Assembly: GCA_947472765.1 (NCBI GenBank)
Contig: CANJCM010000029.1
Span: 1 to 50,192 of the forward strand
DNA from: Opitutia bacterium
GTDB taxonomy: Bacteria; Verrucomicrobiota; Verrucomicrobiia; Opitutales; Opitutaceae
Direction: 5' to 3'
DNA: 50,192 bases
Part shown: piece by piece, positions 26,602 through 34,819 of the stretch
Numbering within the stretch: the first letter of the stretch is position 1
How the letters are laid out: each line of letters opens with the position of its first letter
Made by a program: the position numbers and the translations under genes
The notes under the pieces: generated by a model
The model's database searches: none
The model's input: only the letters and a program-made list of their open reading frames with translations
Told to the model about the DNA's origin: nothing

Positions 26602-27245
26602 CGGAATTTCGCCCGCGGGCGGTGGTGTTTGATCTCGATGGCACGCTCGTGGACAGCATGCCACTGGTGCTCGCGGCGGTCGCGCACGCGCTGGCGCCGT
26701 TCGGTGTGCGTTCGCCGGACGAAATTCTCTCGAACCTGGGTGGGCCGCCGGCCCGCTTCCTGGGCCGCCTGCTCACGGATGCCACGCACGTGCCCACCGC
26801 GCTGGAGCGGATGGAGTCGTATCATCGGGACAACGCGCACGTGATCGAGCCCGTCTTCGACGTGGGACCGCGGCTCGCGCGTCTCGGGGCAGCGGCGCGG
26901 CTGGGACTGTGGACGGGCCGGGACCGTGAATCGACCCTTTGGCTGCTCGAGAAACACCGTCTGGCGTCACACTTCGGCATGACGCTTTGCGGCGATGATC
27001 TGGATACGCACAAACCGGATCCGGAAGGACTGCACGTCATCATGCGCCAGCTCGGCGTAACGCCGCCGGAGACGCTCTTCGTGGGCGATGCGGACGTCGA
27101 CGTATTGGGAGGCGTGGCGGCCGGTGCACGGACGATCTTGATCCGGTCGGGGAGGGAAGTGAGCCCCGCTATTCGGACGAGGGCGTGGCAGACAGTGGAG
27201 ACGCCCGGGGAAGCCCTCGACCTGGCGTGGCGTTGCGTCGGCTAG
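26598..27245 (+). CDS. HAD-superfamily phosphatase, phosphoglycolate phosphatase-like
   Basis: A 215-residue cytosolic hydrolase. Motif I is DLDGTLVDS (about 12-20) with the nucleophilic Asp and the general acid two residues on. Motif II is the WTGRD region (about 100), motif III the lysine in DTHKPDPEGL and motif IV FVGDADVDVLGG. An alpha-helical cap lies between motifs I and II, as in phosphoglycolate phosphatase and beta-phosphoglucomutase. The substrate cannot be read from the sequence. Its ATG overlaps the stop of the preceding gene (ATGA), and a strong terminator-like hairpin stands about 30 bases after its stop, so it closes the secG operon. Confidence 0.92.
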   Translation: MTEFRPRAVVFDLDGTLVDSMPLVLAAVAHALAPFGVRSPDEILSNLGGPPARFLGRLLTDATHVPTALERMESYHRDNAHVIEPVFDVGPRLARLGAAARLGLWTGRDRESTLWLLEKHRLASHFGMTLCGDDLDTHKPDPEGLHVIMRQLGVTPPETLFVGDADVDVLGGVAAGARTILIRSGREVSPAIRTRAWQTVETPGEALDLAWRCVG

Positions 27246-27274
27246 CCGACGCGGGTTGGGCGCGAAAGGGCCTG

Positions 27275-27305
27275 CCCCGGCCCCGGGCCCGCCGGGGAAA
27301 TTTTT
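27275..27305 (+). terminator. Rho-independent terminator after the secG/HAD operon
   Basis: A 7-bp GC-only stem (CCCCGGC 27275-27281 with GCCGGGG 27291-27297), a 9-base loop and then AAATTTTT to 27305. It is in the right place and direction to end the operon that closes with the HAD gene at 27245. Confidence 0.75.
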
Positions 27306-27378
27306 CGTTGCGGAAACGTGGGCGGCGGTGCCTTCTGGTCGCCTCCCCAGCCCCACCCCGCTGCAGCCCGCAAGTTGT

Positions 27379-27696
27379 ATGGCCAAAAAATCTCGCAAGC
27401 CGTCCGCCCCGCTCACGTTTGATTTGCCTGAATCGTTGATCTCCCGGATTGAGACCTGTCGTCGCGGACACGGTTTCAGGACGGCCAGCGAAGTCGTCCG
27501 CACTGCGATCGCCGGTTATGATTTCGAGGCGTGTCAGCCGTCGCGCGATCCGCACCGCCAGATTTCCGTTCGCATCACGCCCGATCAGCGCGCGATGTTG
27601 AAGCGTTTCGCCCGCCAGAAGGACGCCAGCATTGGCGAACTGCTCCGGCTGGCTCTGGAATATCTTCCGTCGAGCTCGACCAAGAAGAAGCGCTGA
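27379..27696 (+). CDS. Double ribbon-helix-helix DNA-binding protein
   Basis: A 105-residue basic protein that appears to hold two ribbon-helix-helix units in one chain. The first has [20 protein letters not shown], then a second helix [15 protein letters not shown] (about 12-50). The second has [20 protein letters not shown], then [13 protein letters not shown] (about 61-97). Each follows the strand - helix - turn - helix pattern of MetJ/Arc proteins, where two chains usually pair to make one DNA-binding unit. Two units in one polypeptide could bind DNA as a single-chain dimer. There is no toxin gene behind it; an aminotransferase gene follows after 110 bases. A role as a repressor of that gene or elsewhere is possible. 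Confidence 0.75.
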   Translation: MAKKSRKPSAPLTFDLPESLISRIETCRRGHGFRTASEVVRTAIAGYDFEACQPSRDPHRQISVRITPDQRAMLKRFARQKDASIGELLRLALEYLPSSSTKKKR

Positions 27697-27805
27697 CGCT
27701 TCGTCGCATTGGTTGGGAAATCGGTTCAGGTCGGCGCCCGTGGCTGCCGGCTGTCCGCGGGCTTGCATTTCCGGGACACCGACCTTTTGGTCAGCGCCTT
27801 TGTCC

Positions 27806-28999
27806 ATGAGCAATCCTCCTGCGCCACTCTCGACCTGGGCCCGTAATGTTTCGCCATCGCCGACGCTCGCCGTCGATGCGCGGGCCAAAGCGCTGCAAGC
27901 CGCCGGTGAGGACGTCTGCAGTTTCGCCGCGGGCGAGCCTGATTTTGACACCCCGGAGCACATCAAGGAAGCGTGCATCGTCGCGCTGAAGGGCGGAAAG
28001 ACGAAGTATGCTCCGACTCCCGGCATCGAGCCGTTGCGCAAGGCGATCGTCGATCGCTACGCGGCCGAGTATGGTCTCGCGGCAACGCCCGCCCAGGTGA
28101 TCGTTTCCCCTGGCGGCAAGTTCAACTGCTACCTCGGCGTGCTGGCGACCTGTTCGCCTGGTGACGAGGTCATCATCCCGGCACCATTCTGGGTGAGCTA
28201 TCCCGAGATGGTGAAGCTGGCCGGCGCGGTGCCGAAGCTCGTGCTCGCGGATGACCGGACCGGTTTCAAGCTCACGCCGGCGCAGCTCGAGTCGGCGATT
28301 ACACCGAAGTCGAAACTCCTGATTATTAATTCGCCGTCGAATCCGACGGGTGCCGTCTACACGCGCGCCGAACTCGAGGCGCTGGTCGCGATCGCGGTGA
28401 AGCACAATCTCTACATCCTCTCCGACGAGATGTACGAGCACCTGGTGTACGACGGCGCGAAGCCGACGTGCATCGCGACGCTAAGCAAGGAGGCCGAGGC
28501 GCGCACCATCACGGTGGCGGGTTTCTCGAAGACCTACGCGATGACCGGCTGGCGCATTGGCACCACGGTCGCGCCGCTGCCGATCGCGAAGGCGATCTCC
28601 GAACTCCAGAGCCAGATGTCCTCGAACGTCACGACCTTTGCCCAATACGGCGCGCTCGCCGCGTTGACGGAAAAGGAAAAGACCGCGGCCGCGTTGCAGA
28701 AAATGCTGGTCGCATTCGATCGCCGCCGGAAATTACTCCACGCGGAACTGAATCGCATCCCGGGGATCAACTGCCTGCTCGCCGGTGGCGCGTTTTACCT
28801 CTTCCCGAACATCGCGAGCTTCGGCCTCAAGGATCTCGATTTCTGCAACCGCCTCCTCGATCAGGAGAAGGTCGCGGCCGTGCCCGGCAGCGCTTTCGGC
28901 GCCGAGGGTTACCTCCGGCTTAGCTACGCGACGAGCGACGAGATCATCCAGAAGGGTGTCACGCGCCTCACGAAGTTCTGCGCGGGTTTGAAGGCCTGA
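27806..28999 (+). CDS. Class I PLP-dependent aminotransferase, aspartate aminotransferase-like
   Basis: A 397-residue cytosolic enzyme of the aspartate aminotransferase Ib type. The start at 27806 puts [20 protein letters not shown] at the normal place. Visible sites are [45 protein letters not shown] (phosphate and carboxylate binding), [12 protein letters not shown] (Asp pairing with the PLP nitrogen), the Schiff-base lysine Lys242 in [14 protein letters not shown], and the C-terminal arginine region [10 protein letters not shown]. Length is normal. It probably moves the amino group between aspartate and 2-oxoglutarate, perhaps also acting on prephenate, as some Ib enzymes do. It is convergent with the AraC-type regulator gene. 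Confidence 0.93.
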   Translation: MSNPPAPLSTWARNVSPSPTLAVDARAKALQAAGEDVCSFAAGEPDFDTPEHIKEACIVALKGGKTKYAPTPGIEPLRKAIVDRYAAEYGLAATPAQVIVSPGGKFNCYLGVLATCSPGDEVIIPAPFWVSYPEMVKLAGAVPKLVLADDRTGFKLTPAQLESAITPKSKLLIINSPSNPTGAVYTRAELEALVAIAVKHNLYILSDEMYEHLVYDGAKPTCIATLSKEAEARTITVAGFSKTYAMTGWRIGTTVAPLPIAKAISELQSQMSSNVTTFAQYGALAALTEKEKTAAALQKMLVAFDRRRKLLHAELNRIPGINCLLAGGAFYLFPNIASFGLKDLDFCNRLLDQEKVAAVPGSAFGAEGYLRLSYATSDEIIQKGVTRLTKFCAGLKA

Positions 29000-29121
29000 G
29001 GTTTGACCGCGTCGGATAGCTTGGAGTGGACGCGACACGACGGGTGGCCGCGCCCCGACGAAATGAGTCTGGGAGATGGCTCTGCCACGCCCGGGTGCGA
29101 TTCGGTGTGGCCTGATCCGCT

Positions 29122-30099
29122 CTAACGGCCGGCGGCGGTGACGGGAGGCTTCCGCCGCCGGGTGGCGGACTTCCCGCCGGATCCGTGCAATCGCTCGCGA
29201 AAACGCAGCGGTGGCTCGCCCACGATTCGGCCGAACACACGGTAGAACTGGGATAATGACTGGAAACCCGCCGCGTAGGCGGCCTCCGTCACAGTCGTCG
29301 CCCGATTCTGCAGAAGGTGCTTCACTCTCTCGACCCGGACGCGGGCGAGATACGAAGTGAAGCTCATGCCGGTCGCCTGCTTGAAGGTCTTGCAGAAATA
29401 GAACGCGCTCAGGTTCACCGCGCGCGCCACTTCGCCGAGCGAGATTTCATTCGCGTGATGCTCGACGATGAAAGTCCGCGCCTTCGCGATGGCGGGGGCC
29501 TCGGGGCATTTCTCCTGCAAGATGAGCTGGTTGCTCAGCGCGCCAAGATGCTGCGCAAAAATTGCGAGCAGCCGCAGGACGGAGTCGTACTGCCTGGGGT
29601 TCGTGACGCGCGACTGGAAGTAGGCGTCCTCGAGTCGCTTCAAATCCACCCCGGCGCCCCAACGCAGGAGTTCCCGGGTGGCCCGCTCGAAACGAGCCCG
29701 GGTCGGCGCGTGGAGCAAAACCTGTCCGGTCTGCAGAAATGCGATCAGGTCCTCGCCGACGCGGACGGGCACGGCCGAACTGCACAGGCCGCCAAAACAG
29801 TGCAGGGTCTTGGGCTGGAGGTGGGCTTCGTGCTTGAGTCGCTTCTGGAGCTTGAGGCACGTGGCGCACGTCTGGCGCGACTCCGCCATGACCGCGCACA
29901 CGGGATTCACGCGGCGTCCCGAGATGATCTCCGGGGCGAGGGCATCGGCGGATCGCAGGACGAGCGGCAGGCCAGTGGTGCGGCGGAAGGCCTGTTCATA
30001 ATCGCGAAAAATCTGACTGCGCCGCAGCGTCGTCACCAATCCCTGCCGGGACGGAACAGGGGCCGGGGCGGACCGGTTCGGCTGGGGCTTTTTCGGCAT
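29122..30099 (-). CDS. AraC-family regulator with PocR sensory domain
   Basis: A regulator of about 325 residues starting at the ATG at 30099. The N-terminal part (about 35-190) is a PocR-type ligand domain: NPVCAVMAESRQTCATCLKL carries the cysteine cluster typical of it, followed by CFGGLCSSAVPVRVGEDLI. The C-terminal AraC domain has two helix-turn-helix units: ISLGEVARAVNLSAFYFCKTF, and TVTEAAYAAGFQSLSQFYRVFGRIVGEPP. A basic tail (GGKSATRRRKPP) ends the protein. PocR domains in other bacteria sense small organic molecules such as propanediol. No catabolic operon is adjacent, so the target is unknown. It lies downstream of the cytochrome c gene on the same strand, after a terminator. Confidence 0.9.
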   Translation of the reverse strand: MPKKPQPNRSAPAPVPSRQGLVTTLRRSQIFRDYEQAFRRTTGLPLVLRSADALAPEIISGRRVNPVCAVMAESRQTCATCLKLQKRLKHEAHLQPKTLHCFGGLCSSAVPVRVGEDLIAFLQTGQVLLHAPTRARFERATRELLRWGAGVDLKRLEDAYFQSRVTNPRQYDSVLRLLAIFAQHLGALSNQLILQEKCPEAPAIAKARTFIVEHHANEISLGEVARAVNLSAFYFCKTFKQATGMSFTSYLARVRVERVKHLLQNRATTVTEAAYAAGFQSLSQFYRVFGRIVGEPPLRFRERLHGSGGKSATRRRKPPVTAAGR

Positions 30100-30186
30100 G
30101 CGCGAGCACGCAAACGGTGCCGATTCCCGCGCAAGATCAACCCGAATGTCGCCTTCTCCCGTGCCGGGATGCGCGCCGCCGGACAC

Positions 30187-30216
30187 AAAAAAGCCGTCCG
30201 GCGTTCTGCGGACGGC
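30187..30216 (-). terminator. Rho-independent terminator of the cytochrome c gene
   Basis: Read on the minus strand: an 8-bp stem GCCGTCCG / CGGACGGC with an 8-base loop, followed by six T. It stands about 27 bases after the stop of the cytochrome c gene at 30244 and ends before the regulator start at 30099. Confidence 0.88.
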
Positions 30217-30243
30217 TCACGGGAGAGCAAAAGAGGAGGCGGA

Positions 30244-30990
30244 TTACTGCGCTGAACCCGGACGCGGATCGCTCGTCTGCTCGATCTGCTCACCTTCCTT
30301 GTGCTTGCTCAGAACCACCGCGGCTACTTCCGCGACCTTCTTGGCCCCGATGATGGAGCCCCAGGGCGGCATGCCCTTGGTAAAGGCGCCGTGGGTGATG
30401 AAGTCGTAGATCTCGGTGGGCTTGCCGCCGTGGATCCACTTTGTATCCGTGAGATCCGGACCGAACGCGTCGGTGCCGGCACCGTGCCCTTGCAAGGTGG
30501 GAAGGTGGCACGGCGCACAGAGATTGGTGACGGTGGCCTGGCCGGACTCGAGGAAGGCCGGGTTGCGACTGAGATTCCACAGGCTGGCGTCGTCGAACTT
30601 GGTCGCGGCCACCCGATCTGTTTCCATCGCGAGGAAGATGGCCCGAACGAGCGAGTTCCAACCGTCCTTCGAAAATTTGCCGCCGACGACGGCGCGGAGC
30701 TTGCGCAGTTCCGCGATCCGTTCCTTGCCCTCGTCGCCGGGCGGGCCGCGGCGGGCGTTGTTCACGCGCTCCAAGCGATCGATTTCACGATCCGCAGAGG
30801 CGAGGGCGGCTATGACGTCGGCGGGCTTACCCGCATCGGGATTGATCTGATAAAGCGAGATGTCGGTCGGCGGAGCTTTGTCGGCGGCGAGGGAAGGGGA
30901 CTCAGCGCGGGCGGCGGCCGGCGCGAGCAGGAGAGCCGAGGCAAGGAGACAGGCGGCGAGGCAGGAATGGGGAATAGAATTCATGCTCAT
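30244..30990 (-). CDS. Periplasmic c-type cytochrome
   Basis: A 248-residue exported protein (signal peptide about 1-29, ending AAARAES). A helical, charged region covers about 55-135 and has no recognised domain. The haem domain has Cys158-x2-Cys161-His162 in NLCAPCHLPTLQGHG, and a probable axial methionine in KGMPPWGSIIGAKKV. Other fixed points are FGPDLTDTKWIHGGKPTEIY and the tail KHKEGEQIE. The last 115 residues are clearly related to the cytochrome lipoprotein at 41102-41614, including LW.LSR before the haem site and W.HGG.P.E after it. The role is electron transfer in the periplasm, partner unknown. It has its own terminator at 30187-30216. An alternative start is the ATG at 30984. Confidence 0.88.
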   Translation of the reverse strand: MSMNSIPHSCLAACLLASALLLAPAAARAESPSLAADKAPPTDISLYQINPDAGKPADVIAALASADREIDRLERVNNARRGPPGDEGKERIAELRKLRAVVGGKFSKDGWNSLVRAIFLAMETDRVAATKFDDASLWNLSRNPAFLESGQATVTNLCAPCHLPTLQGHGAGTDAFGPDLTDTKWIHGGKPTEIYDFITHGAFTKGMPPWGSIIGAKKVAEVAAVVLSKHKEGEQIEQTSDPRPGSAQ

Positions 30991-31158
30991 GGTGTTTCCG
31001 ATGAGACACAGTATCACACGGCCCGGCGTTCTGCTTCGCAGAAATTGCGGTTGTGGTCGCAGTTTTTGCGGACGAGCGAATCCGTTGTCGTTGATCGCGT
31101 ACGCCATGCAAAAACCGTCGTGGGGACGCGGCCGATCCGCGCGGACAACTGGGCCCTA

Positions 31159-31362
31159 TCAGGCCTGTGTGTTCCACAGGGCCGGCAGGGCGCTGAGCAG
31201 GAGAAAGTCGTTAGTGAGATCGTCCGGCCGGGTCGGCTGCGGCGCCGTCGCCCAATGGGCGGTCGCGGGTGCCGGAGTTGTCGCCATTTTGTCCGGCCGT
31301 GGGCTCGGGCGTTGCGTGGTCCGGGCGCCGAGGCGGCCGGTGAGTTGATCGATGTGCTGCAT
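31159..31362 (-). CDS. Possible small protein, uncertain
   Basis: A 67-codon reading frame (MQHIDQLTGRLG at its start, TNDFLLLSALPALWNTQA at its end) lies between the terminator at 31411-31442 and the cytochrome c gene on the same strand. The composition is protein-like and the hydrophobic end is regular, but there is no Shine-Dalgarno site and no recognised domain. It could be chance reading in GC-rich DNA. Confidence 0.3.
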   Translation of the reverse strand: MQHIDQLTGRLGARTTQRPSPRPDKMATTPAPATAHWATAPQPTRPDDLTNDFLLLSALPALWNTQA

Positions 31363-31410
31363 GGTGGGTGTGTTTTGAAGCACCCTTCCTGCGCCGTGCC
31401 GGGGGACAAT

Positions 31411-31442
31411 AAAAAGCCCCTCCGGTTTGGCACCGGAGGGGC
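31411..31442 (-). terminator. Strong Rho-independent terminator
   Basis: On the minus strand a perfect 10-bp stem (GCCCCTCCGG at 31433-31442 and CCGGAGGGGC at 31416-31425, 7-base loop) is followed by TTTTT at 31415-31411. It lies 19 bases after the stop of the small frame at 31461 and about 200 bases after the ECF42 sigma gene, so it ends that transcript. Confidence 0.88.
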
Positions 31443-31460
31443 GAAAGTCGTTTTGAACGA

Positions 31461-31574
31461 TTAAGCTCCTCGCGGCGCGCAGGTAACTGCGGAGACGACG
31501 ACGGCGACGACAGCCACGACGACGGCAGAAATGCCGGCGGAAGAGCGGGAGGTCGTTGTACCGTTGAAGGCCAT
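31461..31574 (-). CDS. Possible small hydrophobic protein after the ECF42 sigma gene
   Basis: A 37-residue frame from ATG 31574: Met-Ala-Phe-Asn-Gly, a Thr/Ser stretch, then a Val/Ala run SAVVVAVVAVVVSAV long enough for one membrane helix, then TCAPRGA. The same frame is open further upstream with charged residues followed by LIVGLLLTLLMAF, another hydrophobic stretch, so a longer form with a rare start is possible. There is no good ribosome site. A strong terminator follows directly, which makes the 3' end look like the end of a real transcription unit. Coding status unproven. Confidence 0.35.
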   Translation of the reverse strand: MAFNGTTTSRSSAGISAVVVAVVAVVVSAVTCAPRGA

Positions 31575-31639
31575 GAGGAGGGTCAGAAGGAGTCCGACGA
31601 TGAGTCGGTTGTCCAGTCTGAATCTGCGGCCTTGCCGGC

Positions 31640-32971
31640 TCAGCCTGCGCAGCCGTTCGAACGCGTCCCCTGGGCCGCCGGCAAATTCTCCGTCCGCTCC
31701 AGCATCCGCGCCAGATGAGTTTGCTCCGGACCAACGTGGGCGAGAGCCAGAGCCTGTCGGAACGACTGAGCCGCGGCGGCGTGATCTTCGAGCCGCCAGT
31801 GCAGCTCTCCCGTCACCGCGTGCAGGAGGTAATTCGACTCGATCCGGTCCCGCTGCGGAATCTCAGCCACCGCCTTCAACCCAGCCCGCGGTCCCTCAAC
31901 CTGCGCCAGGGCGACGGCTCGGTTGAGCGCGACGATCGGGGAGGGCTTGAGCCGATAGAGCACGTCGTAGTGCCGCAAGATTCGCGGCCAATCCGTCGAC
32001 TCAAAGTCGTCCGCCGTGCAGTGACACGCGGCAATTCCCGCCTGGAGGTGGAACTCGCTCAGGTCGTCGCCCTGCGCAGACGCTGCGAGGTTCTGCAGGC
32101 CCTGCGCGATCAGGCTGTGATTCCATTGCGTGCGATCCTGCTCATTCAACCGCAGGAGATCGCCGTTGGCCGCGAGCCGGGAGGGAAAGCGCGCCGCGGT
32201 CAGGAGCATGAGGGCCAGCAACGCCTGACTCCGCGGTGTCCGGCCCACCGGATGCGAGAGCAGGAGCGTGTTGAGTCGAATCGCCTCCCGGCACAAATCC
32301 TCCCGGAGCAACGCGTCACCTGACGACGCCTTGTGACCTTCGTTGAAGAGCAGGTAGAGCGCGGTAAGCACGCCATTGAGCCGGGGCGTGAGGTCTTCGC
32401 CCTCGGGCAGTTCAAAGGCGATCCCGGATTGCTGAATCCGCTGCTTCGTACGTGTGAGCTGCTTCTCGATCGCGGCTTCGCTGCTCAGGTAGGCTCGCGC
32501 GATTTCCCTGGTGCTGAAACCGCAGAGCACCTTGAGCGCGAGGATCACCTGCGCGTCGGCGGCAATCTCGGGATGGCAGCACACGAACATCAGCCGCAAC
32601 GCGTCGTCGCGGATTTCCTGCGTCCCTTCCCACGCCACGGCCGGGGTTGCCAGCGTCTGCTCCACGTGCGTCGAGATCGCGGGCTGCTTCGCGGCCGACA
32701 TGCGTTGATGCCGCAGTGCATCGCGGGCGAGGTTCATCGCGACCTGCGTAATCCACGCGGACGGATTCGCCGGAATGCCACCCATCGACCAGGCGCGCAG
32801 CGCCCGCAGCATCGCCTCCTGCGCGACGTCCTCGGCGAGCGTGAGATTGGGCACGCCGACCAGTCGCACGAGCGCACCGTGCAGCCGGCCGGTTTCGTGG
32901 CGAAAGAAATTCTCCACCAGCCCCGTGGCCTGTTCGCGGTGCGGTCCCGAGTCTGTGCCGGCGGCGGACAT
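31640..32971 (-). CDS. ECF42-type sigma factor with C-terminal TPR-like domain
   Basis: A 443-residue protein. Residues about 20-190 hold sigma regions 2 and 4 (LTLAEDVAQEAMLRALRAWSMGG and LKVLCGFSTREIARAYLSSEAAIEKQLTR). The rest is a long helical extension containing LYLLFNEGHKAS, RSQALLALMLLTAARFPSRL and repeated helix pairs such as LHAVTGELHWRLEDHAAAAQSF. This is the layout of the ECF42 group, in which the extension replaces a separate anti-sigma factor. In that group the sigma gene is usually next to a YCII/DGPF-domain gene, and here that gene overlaps it by one base (TGATG). No anti-sigma gene is near, in line with the group. Confidence 0.93.
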   Translation of the reverse strand: MSAAGTDSGPHREQATGLVENFFRHETGRLHGALVRLVGVPNLTLAEDVAQEAMLRALRAWSMGGIPANPSAWITQVAMNLARDALRHQRMSAAKQPAISTHVEQTLATPAVAWEGTQEIRDDALRLMFVCCHPEIAADAQVILALKVLCGFSTREIARAYLSSEAAIEKQLTRTKQRIQQSGIAFELPEGEDLTPRLNGVLTALYLLFNEGHKASSGDALLREDLCREAIRLNTLLLSHPVGRTPRSQALLALMLLTAARFPSRLAANGDLLRLNEQDRTQWNHSLIAQGLQNLAASAQGDDLSEFHLQAGIAACHCTADDFESTDWPRILRHYDVLYRLKPSPIVALNRAVALAQVEGPRAGLKAVAEIPQRDRIESNYLLHAVTGELHWRLEDHAAAAQSFRQALALAHVGPEQTHLARMLERTENLPAAQGTRSNGCAG

Positions 32972-33387
32972 CAGTGCGCAACGGCGCGCGGAGCCGCGCG
33001 GGTCGTGACACCGAGATTGCAGTCCGGCGTCAACTCGCGCACCTCGATGACCAACCCGTATGCCAGTCCCGGATGTCGCTGCGCGATCGCCGTGGCCTCC
33101 TCGAGATCGTTCACCAGCAGTTTGACGTAGCCGCCAATGGCTTCCTTCGCTTCCGGAAACGGACCGTCAACGATGCGCGTGCCGCCGGTGCCGGAAACAA
33201 TCCGGGTCTGAATCTCGAGCGGCTGGCCTTCGGTCGCCTTGCCTTGATCGACGAGTCCTTCGAACCACGCATTCCAACGAACGATGAGCTGCTGACGTTC
33301 CTCGGGCGACAGGTGCCGGTGATTTTCCGGACCGGTGTTACGAAACAACAGCATGTACGAGGCAGGGGGTGGGGTGGAGGTCGACAT
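32971..33387 (-). CDS. YCII/DGPF-domain protein, partner of the ECF42 sigma factor
   Basis: A 138-residue protein with the DGPF motif at 74-77 in RIVDGPFPEAKEAIGGY and the YCII fold around it (YMLLFRNTG at the start; VNDLEEATAIAQRHPG later). Such proteins stand next to ECF42 sigma genes and are often members of the sigma regulon; their activity is not settled. The stop overlaps the sigma start by one base. The gene is divergent from the AHSA1-type gene with about 200 bases between, where a shared regulatory region would be expected. Confidence 0.93.
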   Translation of the reverse strand: MSTSTPPPASYMLLFRNTGPENHRHLSPEERQQLIVRWNAWFEGLVDQGKATEGQPLEIQTRIVSGTGGTRIVDGPFPEAKEAIGGYVKLLVNDLEEATAIAQRHPGLAYGLVIEVRELTPDCNLGVTTRAAPRAVAH

Positions 33388-33591
33388 GAGCGCGGTACGA
33401 TGTGGGCTGAGTGGGTTTCTTCAAGGTACGACGAAGGACCAAACCCTGGCCGGACAGGAATCGCGGCCTCTTTGCAGGAAAATGCATCAGCCCCGCCACC
33501 CTTTTTCGATCCGTGTCCGCTGCCGCCCGGATGGTTCGTCGTAGGGAATGATGGCGGCATCCCGTGGTCGATGCCTGCCGCCACCGCTTCG

Positions 33592-34329
33592 ATGAATTCA
33601 CTCACCAATTTTTCCCGTGTGGCCGTCCACGAAGACGGCGAGCGCGATGGCCCCACCGAATCGCGGGCGCCCGGGCTGGACCGCTGTGACTGGCTCCAAC
33701 GCGAACTGCGCGAACTGGCCGTGAAGCTCGAGTACGAGGGCCGCCGCGACACCGCGGATCGTGTCGCTGCTGTCGCCTCGGAGATCCGCGAACTCGACTC
33801 GCTCCCCGACTTTCCCGAAGCGTCAGCCGCCGGTGGCCGGGTTCCCGATGCATTTTTGTCCAGCGAGGCGCGCGATCTGGTCGTTCACCGTCGCATCGCC
33901 GCACCCCCCGAGGTCGTTTTCCGCGTATGGACCACGGACCTCCCGGCGTGGTGGGGACCGCATGGCATGTGCACGCCGGAGTGGCAGCTGGACCTTCGGC
34001 CCGGAGGAACGTTTCGCACGCGGATGCGCGCACCGGACGGGATGGAATATTGCACCCGGGGCGTTGTGCTCGAGGTCGCACCAGCCCGGCGGCTCGTCTT
34101 CACGGATGCCTTCGACGAGGGCTGGGCTCCCGGCTCCGAGGCTTTTCTCGTCGCCGTCGCAACGTTCGGCGATGATGGGCACGGTGGCACCGACTGCATG
34201 CTGTGCGCGCGGCATTGGACCCACGCCAACGCCGTCCGCCACGTTCGGATGGGCTTCTATCAGGTCTGGAACGAGAGCCTCGAACGTCTCGCCGACCGCT
34301 GCCTCAATCACCTTTTCCCCTCCTCATGA
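33592..34329 (+). CDS. SRPBCC/AHSA1-family protein with helical N-terminal extension
   Basis: A 245-residue protein. Residues about 28-75 form charged helices (DWLQRELRELAVKLEYEG, then TADRVAAVASEIREL). The START-like AHSA1 domain spans about 97-240: LVVHRRIAAPPEVVFRVWT at the start, WWGPHGMCTPEWQLDLRPGGTF, and MRAPDGMEY. AHSA1-type folds bind hydrophobic ligands; this subfamily often sits beside YCII and ECF42 genes in stress or detoxification modules. The ATG at 33592 is chosen, with another at 33571. Its stop overlaps the next start (ATGA), so it is coupled to the broken DoxX-like gene. Confidence 0.88.
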   Translation: MNSLTNFSRVAVHEDGERDGPTESRAPGLDRCDWLQRELRELAVKLEYEGRRDTADRVAAVASEIRELDSLPDFPEASAAGGRVPDAFLSSEARDLVVHRRIAAPPEVVFRVWTTDLPAWWGPHGMCTPEWQLDLRPGGTFRTRMRAPDGMEYCTRGVVLEVAPARRLVFTDAFDEGWAPGSEAFLVAVATFGDDGHGGTDCMLCARHWTHANAVRHVRMGFYQVWNESLERLADRCLNHLFPSS

Positions 34330-34772
34330 ATAACCCCGCCACCATCCCTGCCGTTCAACCGACTTCGCCCGCCCTGCGAACGCGCCGGGCGCCGGCGGTC
34401 GTCCGAATCCTCCTCGGCCTTCCATTCGCAATTTTTGGCCTCAACTCGTTTCTCAACTTCATCCCGCAACCCGAGACACCGCTGCCCTAGGGCGCTGTCG
34501 CCTTCTCGATGGCCCTGCTGAACAGCGGCTACATGATGCCGCTCATCGGGATCACACAGTTGATTCCCGGGCTGATGCTGCTGACCAACCGGTTCGTGCC
34601 GCTCGCGCTCGTGCTGCTTGCGCCGTTTCTCGTGAACGCGCTGGCTTTCCATCTCTTTCTCGAACCCGGCGGGCGGATTGTCACCGGCGTCTTTGTCGGC
34701 CTCGAGTTGTACCTCCTGCTTGCTTACCGCGCCTGCTATCGGCCGATGCTCGCGGCGCGCGCCGCCCCCTGA
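34326..34772 (+). pseudogene. DoxX-like membrane protein interrupted by an in-frame amber codon
   Basis: The first 54 codons give a basic N-terminus and the hydrophobic start VRILLGLPFAIFGLNSFLNF then IPQPETPLP. Codon 55 is TAG at 34488-34490. The same frame then continues without shift for 93 codons: GAVAFSMALLNSGYMMPLIG, GLMLLTNRFVPLALVLLAPFLVN, and further helices ending in YRPMLAARAAP. Together they make one four-helix DoxX-like protein of normal length, so a single base change (most simply GAG or CAG to TAG) explains the break. The start overlaps the upstream AHSA1-type stop. Sequencing error, a recent pseudogene, or readthrough are the options. A downstream ATG at 34509 could allow a truncated product. 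Confidence 0.82.
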
Positions 34773-34819
34773 TCCGCGCGCACGCTTGCGCTTTCAGCCA
34801 GACCGGACCTTGTGCGGGC

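Noticed and set aside
34326-34490. First half of the DoxX-like gene as a complete small protein
   Set aside because: It ends just after the first membrane helix, and the same frame continues with the rest of the family sequence directly after the stop.
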